Source: a virus. Taken from it: a stretch of 26,548 nucleotides of DNA. Each line of letters begins with the position of its first letter. The stretch's first letter is position 1. Location of the stretch: positions 1 through 26,548 of the IMG/VR virus record IMGVR_UViG_3300044636_000639. One strand, written 5' to 3'. The translations under genes were made by a program, and so were the position numbers. Positions 1-7,415 of this stretch are shown here, in pieces. A model generated the notes under the pieces. The model was not told the DNA's origin. It saw only the letters and a list, made by a program, of their open reading frames with translations, and searched no databases.

Positions 1-149
1 TCCATGATTGTCGGCAGATCCGCATACTTGGATTTGAAGTGCGGATTAGTACTGTTTTTTGGAATCACAGGTAACGTTGACTGGATAGCAAACAACTTTG
101 CCATCAAGGTTTTCATTCCTTCGTTCCGAATATCGAGTGTGTCGGCCAT
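1..149 (-). CDS. ERF-family single-strand annealing recombinase, N-terminal part (cut by window edge)
   Basis: Reading the minus strand from an ATG at 149 gives 49 uninterrupted codons to the left edge. The product begins MADTLDIRNEGMKTLMAKLF and continues with FAIQSTLPVIPKNSTNPHF and then FKSKYADLPTIM. This matches the start of the ERF family: a helix, then the hallmark K-N-x-x-N-P-x-F-K-S-K-Y-A-D-L. P22 Erf and relatives bind and anneal single-stranded DNA during phage recombination and genome circularisation. A clear ribosome site (GAAAGG, five bases before the ATG) supports the start. The gene is transcribed away from the portal gene, so it probably heads a replication/recombination operon outside the window. 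The C-terminal part cannot be seen, so completeness is unknown. Confidence 0.85.
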   Translation of the reverse strand, partial: MADTLDIRNEGMKTLMAKLFAIQSTLPVIPKNSTNPHFKSKYADLPTIM

Positions 150-254
150 GCCAACCTTTCAGTAAAATGTTGTGGAATCTTGTTTTCTATGCTATGTTCG
201 GCGAGAAAGCCAAAACAGCACACGAGTAGATAAACCACACCACACCGATAACGC
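150..254. promoter_or_regulatory. Divergent intergenic region between erf-like gene and portal operon
   Basis: These 105 bases separate two genes facing away from each other, so promoters for both directions are expected here. Candidates are weak. On the plus strand, TTGTGG (170-175) and TATGTT (193-198) have a 17-base spacer. The same stretch also reads as TTG, 20 bases, TATGTTCG, close to the TTG/TAnnTTTG pattern of Bacteroidota promoters. On the minus strand, TTGGCT (213-208) and TAGAAA (189-184) have an 18-base spacer. The two candidates overlap, which would allow mutual exclusion. The portal leader just before 255 is rich in A and C (ACCACACCACACCG) and has no Shine-Dalgarno site. No terminator is visible. 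Confidence 0.4.
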
Positions 255-2513
255 ATGGCAAAAAAAACCAAGGGAATAGAAGAAACCCCTGATATTATCG
301 CCATTCTCAACAATCAGTTCCGGCTGATGGTGGCTCAATCGTCCTCGTCGCGTAGGACAATGAAAGAGGATCACGAGTTATACTTCTCTGATGTAGAAGG
401 CACTCGAACTCAATTTACCTCGCAGCAGTTAGATTTCATTCAAGAACGTTACGACATCCCAATATCGACAAAGGTATCCTGGGCCATCATCGAGCAAATG
501 GTGGCCTTTGTTACTGGTGGCAAGCCCTCACCACGGCTCCTAGCAACTAGTGATGTTACGACAGAGTTCACAAACATGTACGAAAAGGCCATTGTAGCCT
601 CGCTGTATGAATGTCATTTCAACCGCGAAATTACAATGTGCGTCCGCGATACATTTGCTGGTGGTCTTGGATGGCTTTACGTTCGTCCCAACGACTTCTT
701 CAGTGAGACAACTTTTGGTGTCGTCGGTGAATACAAGCCATGGTCGCAAGTTTTTGTTGACCCACATGCTCGCAAGCCAGACTTTAGCGATGCTGAGTTT
801 ATGTGCATTGTAGATGTCTTGCCCAAGGGTAAGGCTGAAAGACGTTTTGACATCACTATTGAAGACAGTGACGTCACGAGTTTTGCTCCAGACATAATGT
901 GGGGTGTTGACACAAACACCGTTCCTATTGTGGCTGGATGGCCGTTTGATACAGGTATGACCGCAAACAAGCGTGACCGCTACGTGTGGATTCGCGAGTT
1001 CTTTTCAAAGCAGCAGGTCAACGTTTATATCACCGACACTGGAACAATCAGCAGCAAAAAGCCCAAGCCGATTGAGATCCCTAACCCTGACAAAGAAGCA
1101 TTACTGGCGCAGATCCAGCAGCTGCAACAGCAAATGCAACAAGGTCTTGATAGTGCAAAGCAAGCAGACGGAGCAGCGCAAGCCGAAGAAGAGCGTATGC
1201 TCATGCCAGGCATTGACCCTCAACAGTCAATGAACTCAATTCAAGGAAGCCAACGAGAGTACGATGATATGGCTGAAGGGCTAGATCAAATGTCAGCCCA
1301 AATCCAAGAACTGCAAATGCAGTTTGCGGCAATGCCAGAGACCATCACCGCCTATGAAGTTGAAACCCTTTCCGGTGAAAAGATCACAGCTCTAAACTTT
1401 TTCCGCAAGAACCAAAAGATGGTCAAGCGTTGGCTTTTGGTCAATAATCGCCTTATTGAGCAGAACATTATCCCTTGCGATGAGTACCCTTTGATTCCAT
1501 TTACCTTATCGGTAGCAAACCGCCCTGATAAGGTTTACGGTGTGATGCATTACATCAAAGACATTGTTAAAGCACTCAATAAGTTTTGGTCGCTGCTCAT
1601 TTACGACATGCAGACCTCGGCGCACCGCAAGGTTCTTTACCCCAAGGGATCTATTGTTGACCCAAGTAAAGCAGAGAAAGAATGGGCAAAACCAAATGCC
1701 TTTATTGAATACAACCCAATACCAGACATTCCCAATGGCGGACAACCAGTCATCACCGAAGCATCAGCACTTAATCCTGCTATTGAAAGAATCTTGGGAC
1801 TTCTGCAAAATCTTCTTGAGTACATCACTGGTATTTCTAGTGTCGTCCAAGGACAGCCTACGGCTGCTACCCCAGACACTTTTGGAGGTATTCAAACGAT
1901 GCAGTCGTTTGGTACGCAACGTATTAAACTATATTCACGATGGCTCGAAGATGCCTTAGAGCGTTTTACCTATGTGTATGTTTCATATCTACAATCGTAT
2001 GCTCCGAAGGATAAAGTCTTAACCTACCTTGACGACAATGGCGACGCTCAAGAGGTAAAGCTTCTGGAATCCAGCGAAGACATTAAGTTCAAAGTACGTG
2101 TCAATATGACGTCAGCCTTGCCAACAGCACGTGCTATGGCAGCGCAGCTTCTTGGGGTTCTTGGCGGACAAACCAAAGATCCGCACGTACAACAGCTTCT
2201 GACGCAATACATGATCGATTACCTTGACCTGCCAGAATCACAAAAGATCCGCCAAGAAGTTGATGCCGTCAAGAATCTTTCGGCACAGCTAGAGCAAATC
2301 CAGCAGCAGGTCGAAGACCTTTCTTCGCAGAACAAACAGCTTCAGCAGCAGATCTTCCAAAAGAATCTTGAAGTAGACTACGCCAAAGCCAAGGCAAAAC
2401 TTCAAGCGGAAGCACAAATCGCTAGTGAGCAAATTGACGCTGGACAAACACCAAACATGCCTGGCAATCCCAACATTGCATCAGCTAGTAAAGAAGAAGA
2501 AACACCATTCTAA
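255..2513 (+). CDS. Portal protein, P22-like
   Basis: The 752-residue product has the size of the P22 portal (about 725 residues), the dodecameric ring through which DNA enters and leaves the capsid. The N-terminal part (residues 1-270) has the mixed helix/strand look of portal wing and clip, for example QLDFIQERYDIPISTKVSW. Residues about 277-360 are a Gln/Glu-rich helical insertion (QIQQLQQQMQQ, then MSAQIQELQMQFAAM). The central part (GVMHYIKDIVKALNKFWSLL, then LLEYITGISSVVQGQP) fits the portal core. Residues about 672-730 form a coiled coil (QLEQIQQQVEDLSSQNKQL), like the C-terminal helical barrel of P22. An in-frame TAA at 249 makes ATG 255 the first possible start; it lacks a Shine-Dalgarno site. 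Position before scaffold and capsid genes supports the call. Confidence 0.85.
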   Translation: MAKKTKGIEETPDIIAILNNQFRLMVAQSSSSRRTMKEDHELYFSDVEGTRTQFTSQQLDFIQERYDIPISTKVSWAIIEQMVAFVTGGKPSPRLLATSDVTTEFTNMYEKAIVASLYECHFNREITMCVRDTFAGGLGWLYVRPNDFFSETTFGVVGEYKPWSQVFVDPHARKPDFSDAEFMCIVDVLPKGKAERRFDITIEDSDVTSFAPDIMWGVDTNTVPIVAGWPFDTGMTANKRDRYVWIREFFSKQQVNVYITDTGTISSKKPKPIEIPNPDKEALLAQIQQLQQQMQQGLDSAKQADGAAQAEEERMLMPGIDPQQSMNSIQGSQREYDDMAEGLDQMSAQIQELQMQFAAMPETITAYEVETLSGEKITALNFFRKNQKMVKRWLLVNNRLIEQNIIPCDEYPLIPFTLSVANRPDKVYGVMHYIKDIVKALNKFWSLLIYDMQTSAHRKVLYPKGSIVDPSKAEKEWAKPNAFIEYNPIPDIPNGGQPVITEASALNPAIERILGLLQNLLEYITGISSVVQGQPTAATPDTFGGIQTMQSFGTQRIKLYSRWLEDALERFTYVYVSYLQSYAPKDKVLTYLDDNGDAQEVKLLESSEDIKFKVRVNMTSALPTARAMAAQLLGVLGGQTKDPHVQQLLTQYMIDYLDLPESQKIRQEVDAVKNLSAQLEQIQQQVEDLSSQNKQLQQQIFQKNLEVDYAKAKAKLQAEAQIASEQIDAGQTPNMPGNPNIASASKEEETPF

Positions 2514-2531
2514 TATCATTAGGCAACCAGC

Positions 2532-3512
2532 ATGAGTGCATTTTATCAACTATTGGCCGACATGCCTGCTCCTGAACAAGAATCACAGGAACAGCAAGGC
2601 GAACAACAGGTCGAACAACAAGTTGAAAGTCAAGAATTTGATCTTTCAGCGTTTGAACATTTGCCTGATGGATGGAAACCAAAAGAAAGATTTGCAACAT
2701 CAGAACAAGAGCTACAATTTTATCGCGAGAAATATCCTGCTCTTTGGCAACACATTTCCAGCGATCAATTCCTTGATCAATTCTTAAATACCTACGAGCA
2801 TCAAATTGCTAGTAAGGAACAAGAGGTCAAGTCAGTAACGCAACTGATTAAGGCGTTAAACAGCAATCCTGAAGAGTTCATAGCTGCGTACCTTCCAGAG
2901 TATGCGGAAAAACTTGGAGTCGGACGGATTTTTTCTTCTGATGAGATTGGAGACTACGTCGAATCAAAAATCGCCGAAGAATTTGGCGAAAACTGGCGTG
3001 ACGTTTACAATCCAGCAGATCTAGTACGACGCAATAGTGTTAGTTCGCAAATCCTCAAACGTACGCAAGCACTTGAATCGGCAATCGAAAACCACAATGA
3101 TAAAGTTCGAGTCAACCGTGATAAGTTTTTGCAAGGTTTGGGAACACAGCAACAACAACAAGCGCCAACGCAATTCAATGAAAAGCAGCTTGATAGCATC
3201 CTCGATACAATGATCGATGGGTACTTTACTGAGCTTAAAGACACGGGTCTAAGCGAAGACGAGTTTATTGAGCTAGCAATTCAATCATTTCAACACCAAC
3301 CAACAATGCGAGACATCTATCGCATTATGCACCACGACAAAATCATTGAGCAAGAACGTCAACGTGCATACGAAGAAGGTCGTAAATCAATGCTATCAGA
3401 GTTCAAGAAAGGCAGCAAACGTGCTGCAATGGACTATGTACCAGCAGAAACTCCAATTCAAGAATACAAACAAAAGTCATTTATGGGGCTTCGCCTCGGA
3501 GATGGCATTTAA
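2532..3512 (+). CDS. Putative scaffolding protein
   Basis: The gene lies between portal and major capsid protein, the usual place for a scaffold, the internal protein that directs procapsid assembly and later leaves. The 326-residue product is hydrophilic and mostly helical, with no membrane segment. It has an acidic Gln/Glu-rich start (residues about 14-35, EQESQEQQGEQQVEQQ), helical middle segments, a Gln run near residue 200, and a helix followed by a basic patch (EEGRKSMLSEFKKGSKRAA) near residues 278-298. Basic C-terminal helices bind capsid protein in P22-type scaffolds; whether this patch does so is inference. The end (FMGLRLGDGI) is unusual. AGG precedes the ATG after TTAGGCAACCAGC. 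No sequence match to a named scaffold is recognisable; the call rests on position and character. Confidence 0.65.
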   Translation: MSAFYQLLADMPAPEQESQEQQGEQQVEQQVESQEFDLSAFEHLPDGWKPKERFATSEQELQFYREKYPALWQHISSDQFLDQFLNTYEHQIASKEQEVKSVTQLIKALNSNPEEFIAAYLPEYAEKLGVGRIFSSDEIGDYVESKIAEEFGENWRDVYNPADLVRRNSVSSQILKRTQALESAIENHNDKVRVNRDKFLQGLGTQQQQQAPTQFNEKQLDSILDTMIDGYFTELKDTGLSEDEFIELAIQSFQHQPTMRDIYRIMHHDKIIEQERQRAYEEGRKSMLSEFKKGSKRAAMDYVPAETPIQEYKQKSFMGLRLGDGI

Positions 3513-3542
3513 TTTCCACACCATTATTAGGAATACAACCTA

Positions 3543-5027
3543 ATGGCAACCGTACCACAAACCCAACAAGAGGGAAGCTTTTGGCAATCTCTCTATACGT
3601 CTGGAGCCCTCCCTGAGCGGTTTCGGAAGTATGGTATGGACAACATGGGGGCTATGTCGTATATCACTCGTGATTATACAAAGTTCGCATCGATGTTGTC
3701 TCAGCGTTTTCCCAAGACCAAGACTGTCAACGATCGTGAACATCGCGTTCACGAATTGACGGAATTGGATCGCACAATTACCGTTACTGTGCCTTCTGGC
3801 GCAGGTAACAGCCATACGACGTTTGGTGTCAGCAATGCTCAAGCAGCAATGTTCCAGCCGAACGACATCTACTTTATTCGCGGTCTGTATGCGTACGCTC
3901 AGACACAAGGCATGGTCGCTGGTCAAGTATTGACTGCTACAAATCAAGTGCCTGCTACTAACGTGCCGCCGCCTCTTGGCTACACTGTTGGTGGCCAGCC
4001 AACGGCTGTTGTGTATGGTCGTACCTGGGGTGAAGATCCAACGAACTCAGGTTTTTACTTCATCGACTACGATCAAGTAATTGTCCGCAGCGTTGGAGCT
4101 CCAAACTCCGCTGGTAATGGCAATACGCAAATTACTGTTGAACGTTTTTACACAGGCCCTGGTGCCCGTGACTTTGGTGGTGCTCGCGTCCCATTGGCTC
4201 TTGTAAACACTGCTGTTAACCTCAACAACGCTGGAGCTATCCTTGGTGGCGACATACTTCTTCGTGCTACACCATCGTGGCCTGAAGGTAGCGGTACCGC
4301 TCGTGGATTCCACAAGAACCCAGTGATTGACAATAACTTTACGCAAGAGTTTAAGTACGCCGTAGAGATTGTCAAGGAATCAAAGATCAACGCTACCTAT
4401 CTCGACAAGGACCCTCTCGAAATCAACCGTATGCTTCGCATGAAGCAAATGGCACTTGACTGGGAGCGTACACTTCTTTTTGGTCGCAAAGGTAAGATGA
4501 CAGATGCTTTGGGCAACGCTGTCTACACCATGGGTGGCATTGTAGAATACATCCCACGTGATACCGACCATGTTCTTCGTCACACGGCTCCGTCGATCTC
4601 CTATCCATCGCTTCAACGTCTTCTTGATCAGCTGATGAAGAACGGTGGTTCAACAGAGAAGATCTGTCCTATTGGCACAACGCTGTACACTGATCTTAAG
4701 ATTGCCTTCTACGAAAGTGGTTATCTGCGCTATGACGAAGAAGCATCAAAGGAGTTTGATATTCCGGTTGAGTCTATTGTCCATGCTGGCGTTAAGCTGA
4801 TTCTTGTGCCATCGCAAACGATGGAAGAAACAGGTTACAGCCGTAAGATGCTTTGTCTTGATCTTGGTGTACCATCCTTCACTGTGTGTACGCACAAGGA
4901 GTGGGACATGGTCATCAATAAGGACATTGGCAACAAGGGCGAACAGATCTACAAGGAAGAGTGGATCGGCATTAAGGGTCTTGAGCGTCGTTATGCTCAA
5001 TACCAAGGTATCATTTCTTTTGACTAA
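3543..5027 (+). CDS. Major capsid protein (HK97-fold type, SU10/DUF5309-like)
   Basis: The 494-residue product follows the scaffold candidate. Its second half carries a pattern seen in capsid proteins of the SU10/DUF5309 kind: FTQEFKYAVEIV at about residue 265, then a long helix with DWERTLLFG, then YTMGGIVEYI, then a helical domain (LQRLLDQLMKNGG) and strands, ending in IGIKGLERRYAQYQGIISFD. The N-terminal part (ALPERFRKYGMDNMGAMSYI) and an inserted loop region at residues about 130-250, rich in Gly, Thr, Asn and Pro, are larger than in compact capsid proteins and could form a surface domain. ATG 3543 is preceded by AGGA in TTAGGAATACAACCTA. Codon use is regular and GC is higher than in the scaffold gene, as expected for a highly expressed gene. 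Confidence 0.85.
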   Translation: MATVPQTQQEGSFWQSLYTSGALPERFRKYGMDNMGAMSYITRDYTKFASMLSQRFPKTKTVNDREHRVHELTELDRTITVTVPSGAGNSHTTFGVSNAQAAMFQPNDIYFIRGLYAYAQTQGMVAGQVLTATNQVPATNVPPPLGYTVGGQPTAVVYGRTWGEDPTNSGFYFIDYDQVIVRSVGAPNSAGNGNTQITVERFYTGPGARDFGGARVPLALVNTAVNLNNAGAILGGDILLRATPSWPEGSGTARGFHKNPVIDNNFTQEFKYAVEIVKESKINATYLDKDPLEINRMLRMKQMALDWERTLLFGRKGKMTDALGNAVYTMGGIVEYIPRDTDHVLRHTAPSISYPSLQRLLDQLMKNGGSTEKICPIGTTLYTDLKIAFYESGYLRYDEEASKEFDIPVESIVHAGVKLILVPSQTMEETGYSRKMLCLDLGVPSFTVCTHKEWDMVINKDIGNKGEQIYKEEWIGIKGLERRYAQYQGIISFD

Positions 5028-5033
5028 GGAACC

Positions 5034-5528
5034 ATGAAAAACATCATCTTTATCGTTGCATTCGTGCTGTCAACAGCAGCATCGGTTCTTGCACAACCAG
5101 TCATCGTAAACCGTGGGCCACAAACGCCCACGGTACGACCTGAGCTGGTATTTCGTACAATTAAGACTGGTGGAGCAGCCACAGATACAGTGTTTAGCGA
5201 CATTGTGTCTCTAAAGGGCACCCTCTACTCAGACGTCAATACATTCGCTGCTGATACGCTGCATCGCTTTGTCGGATATCAGCAAGTTACTGGCGACACC
5301 TGCACGTATTCATTGGCATATCAGGAGTGTTCTCCAGAAGGATCGCCATTCTATACAACATGGACGCCTATTCTGACTTCGTTTCAGTTTGTCCCTAACC
5401 GTGCTCGTGAGTGCTGGGCATCAGTATTGCTGTCCTCACACTTCGTACGGTTTCGCGTAATCCGCGCCCAAGGTTCTACCGCAAGTGTAGCTTCTTCGGT
5501 GTACTCTCTTTTTCTCTACCGTTACTAA
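5034..5528 (+). CDS. Exported protein of unknown function with Sec signal peptide, in capsid operon
   Basis: The first 20 residues are a textbook Sec signal peptide: MKN, a hydrophobic core IIFIVAFVLSTAASV, and a cleavage site VLA before Gln21. The mature part (about 144 residues) looks beta-rich and has three cysteines (90, 99, 127), compatible with a disulfide outside the cytoplasm. It ends in an aromatic tail (SLFLYRY). The gene starts six bases after the capsid stop with a good ribosome site (AAGGA, then ACC, then ATG), so it should be made late and with the capsid protein. Virion shell proteins assemble in the cytoplasm, so an exported protein here is odd. Candidates are a surface factor that blocks superinfection, an envelope-modifying protein, or a structural protein whose hydrophobic N-terminus is not used for export. 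I do not recognise the family. Confidence 0.75.
   Translation: MKNIIFIVAFVLSTAASVLAQPVIVNRGPQTPTVRPELVFRTIKTGGAATDTVFSDIVSLKGTLYSDVNTFAADTLHRFVGYQQVTGDTCTYSLAYQECSPEGSPFYTTWTPILTSFQFVPNRARECWASVLLSSHFVRFRVIRAQGSTASVASSVYSLFLYRY
5110..5134 (+). other. Perfect 9-bp RNA hairpin inside exported-protein gene
   Basis: ACCGTGGGC (5110-5118) pairs perfectly with GCCCACGGT (5126-5134) around a seven-base loop CACAAAC. The stem is GC-rich and begins 83 bases after the capsid stop codon, at codons 26-34, just after the signal peptide. No T-run follows, so it is not a standard intrinsic terminator. It could slow translation after the signal peptide, protect the 3' end of capsid mRNA, or be a processing site. 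Confidence 0.55.
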
Positions 5529-5539
5529 AAGGCAACGCA

Positions 5540-5830
5540 ATGTTTTACAACTGTGTCCGGCTTGAAGATGTCAACGTCAAGTTTGGCCCTAACCCCGAAG
5601 ATCGTATTGCGGTAATTGTTCCGATTGCATCACTCGATGCAACGACGAACGTCGTCTCTACGCCATTTGCTCCTGGAACAACAGTTCTTGTTCTTCCATT
5701 GGCCTCGGCAACCGTTAGTGCTGCTGGCGACGTTACATTGGCTGCTAATCCAGAGCCTTCGGCTTCAGGTGCTGGTGGATTTATGGTCATTGGTACGGCG
5801 GCTCAAACCATCGGTGGTATTAGAGACTGA
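5540..5830 (+). CDS. Small virion-operon protein of unknown function
   Basis: I choose ATG 5540 because AAAGG lies just upstream (ACTAAAAGGCAACGCA) and it follows the previous stop by eleven bases; the frame stays open further upstream, but that part lies inside the preceding gene. The 96-residue product has no cysteine except Cys5. It is rich in Ala, Val, Thr and Pro, with alternating hydrophobic strands (AVIVPIASL, TTVLVLPLASATV, GFMVIGTAAQTIGG). This suggests a compact beta protein such as a decoration or capsid-stabilising protein, which often follows the capsid gene, but no family is recognised. Its stop overlaps the next start (ATGA, 5827-5831 region), so translation is probably coupled to the connector-like gene. 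Confidence 0.65.
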   Translation: MFYNCVRLEDVNVKFGPNPEDRIAVIVPIASLDATTNVVSTPFAPGTTVLVLPLASATVSAAGDVTLAANPEPSASGAGGFMVIGTAAQTIGGIRD

Positions 5831-6492
5831 TGAAAGTTTGGCAGGCCCATACTGCTTTAGCTCAAATGATAGGGGACCCGATCATTGTATCGGGTTCCCC
5901 TACTTTGATTCCAGACGGAGTACGGTATAGTAAAAACCTACGGGATCTATACCTGTATCGGGCTATGCTCAATGTTCTTGATAGCATTATCACGCAAACA
6001 CTGCAACTGCCAGAACAGCAAGCTATCGAGACTATCCAACGATACATCCCTAACTACATAGTCCAAGACAGCATTGAGCTTGGGGATCTTGCAACAGATT
6101 TCACATTTAATCTTTCACGTCGACCAGTTATGATGCTTGGCGTCTACAATGATGCAGGCGTACATTTTCGTTCAGAAACACTTAATCGTTTCTACGCAAA
6201 AATGCATCACCCATGGCATGAAGCACAGACTGATCCACGCTACACGCTATTTACACCAGCTGCCTTGACAACTGGGCAAAGCTATCGAAATGGTCGATTG
6301 CGTTTTGATTTCTCAGGCGATTTTTACAACAAGTGGGAAGCAACCGAGATTCATGCCGTGTACGTTCCAACGCCTCTTGACCCTAACACGCAGAGTGCTG
6401 ACGATCCACTTGATTTTGAGGTACTTCTGGCGGACAAGGTCATTACCATAGCCAATACGTTTGCTAAAGCAGACTCTCAAGAAAGTCAATGA
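5830..6492 (+). CDS. Putative head-tail connector/neck protein
   Basis: The 220-residue product is encoded between capsid and adaptor-like genes, where podoviruses keep head-completion proteins. It has a helical segment (residues about 35-75, LYLYRAMLNVLDSIITQTL), a beta region with RPVMMLGVYNDAGVHFR, a Trp/His-containing stretch, and a C-terminal segment near LLADKVITIANTFAKADSQ. No signal peptide or membrane segment is seen. Its start overlaps the previous stop by one base and its end overlaps the next gene (ATG 6489, stop 6490-6492). A strong RNA hairpin covers codons 14-24. The function is inferred from place only. Confidence 0.5.
   Translation: MKVWQAHTALAQMIGDPIIVSGSPTLIPDGVRYSKNLRDLYLYRAMLNVLDSIITQTLQLPEQQAIETIQRYIPNYIVQDSIELGDLATDFTFNLSRRPVMMLGVYNDAGVHFRSETLNRFYAKMHHPWHEAQTDPRYTLFTPAALTTGQSYRNGRLRFDFSGDFYNKWEATEIHAVYVPTPLDPNTQSADDPLDFEVLLADKVITIANTFAKADSQESQ
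5871..5901 (+). other. Strong 12-bp RNA hairpin at start of connector gene
   Basis: AGGGGA-CCCGAT (5871-5882) pairs with ATCGGG-T-TCCCCT (5889-5901) around the six-base loop CATTGT, with a single bulged T at 5895. Twelve pairs, eight of them G-C, make it one of the strongest stems in the window. It is followed by ACTTTGATT rather than a T-run. It sits at the 5' end of the gene after the capsid block and could reduce read-through or translation of connector genes relative to capsid. Confidence 0.6.
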
Positions 6493-7415
6493 TCTCCAAC
6501 ATTCCTAATATCGTCCCCTCCAATGGGCAATACACCCATGAGATGCTGGTCACGGCATTGCGTACAATGCTCAACGATTATGGTGGCGGCAAGCTTGACA
6601 CCTTTGATTTGCGTCTTTGGCTTAATCTTGGTTTGACAAAAGCCGCAGGATTTATCCGCACCTATGCTCCACAATACTATACGATCAAACTCCAAGGCAT
6701 CATTAATCAAGATGTCACACAGGGCAGTTCGTTGCTTGGCGGAGTATCAAAGTATGCCTATGGACAATGCGATCTTGGTACGGCCGTACAGGTATCGGCT
6801 CCAGACTATGAACGAGGTGAAATTTCATGGCCGACACGCATCTACGGCAATGCCGTATGGTCGTCGATCGTTCCCTATCAGTACATCTGCGATGTACCGA
6901 CAGTACAAATAAGCCACAAATACAACACAACAACATCACTCCAGTATCCAAACTATTGGATTGGTTTGCCACACAAGGTAGCTCCAGATCAATTCGCCGC
7001 AATTATCAGCGGATTAAATGACAGTTGGAGACAAGACGTTGTTTGGACGTACGACGACAAAAAGGTAAAGATGTGGTTTGGCAGTGAAGTACTTATCAAT
7101 CCATCTATGCAAAGTTCTGCATTGCAATACAACTGGTTTACAAATGCACGAGCAGACATTACGGTTTTACGCAAACCTATTCTGGATGATCTTGGGGATC
7201 TTAGCAAAATTGATGCAAACGGCCCTGTATTTACCAACTATCGTGAATATGTCGATTGCCCAGATGAAGCCATAGGATTGCTACTTCAATACGCCAAAGA
7301 AGCAGCTCTTGGTGTTCTTGGCAAGCCTGAAGACGCCGGTACAAAACAGGTCTCAATAATGATGGAACAGTCACTACTTACCTCACTTGGTCATGTCCAG
7401 CAGCAACCCCAGTAA
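6489..7415 (+). CDS. Putative head-tail adaptor/connector protein
   Basis: The 308-residue product starts with a helical domain: MLVTALRTMLNDYGGGKLD, then LRLWLNLGLTKAAGFI (residues about 40-57). That is the layout of adaptor proteins that dock under the portal, in which an early helix carries a W-L-N-x-G/A motif. It ends with a helix CPDEAIGLLLQYAKEAALGV that also resembles adaptor C-termini. The middle (residues about 60-245) is beta-rich, with many Tyr and Trp, and is larger than the adaptor in T7-like phages. It overlaps the previous gene by four bases and the next by 23. Adaptor/ring identity is inferred from these features and from its neighbours. Confidence 0.55.
   Translation: MISNIPNIVPSNGQYTHEMLVTALRTMLNDYGGGKLDTFDLRLWLNLGLTKAAGFIRTYAPQYYTIKLQGIINQDVTQGSSLLGGVSKYAYGQCDLGTAVQVSAPDYERGEISWPTRIYGNAVWSSIVPYQYICDVPTVQISHKYNTTTSLQYPNYWIGLPHKVAPDQFAAIISGLNDSWRQDVVWTYDDKKVKMWFGSEVLINPSMQSSALQYNWFTNARADITVLRKPILDDLGDLSKIDANGPVFTNYREYVDCPDEAIGLLLQYAKEAALGVLGKPEDAGTKQVSIMMEQSLLTSLGHVQQQPQ

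Noticed and set aside
3540-3947. Open minus-strand frame of 135 codons under the capsid gene
   Set aside because: It is entirely inside the strongly supported capsid gene, has cysteine- and arginine-rich sequence typical of a shadow frame, and no ribosome site.
5411-5539. Upstream extension of the 5540 gene to an ATG at 5411
   Set aside because: The extra 43 codons overlap the exported-protein gene, are Arg/Phe/Leu-rich and have no ribosome site; ATG 5540 has AAAGG and correct spacing.
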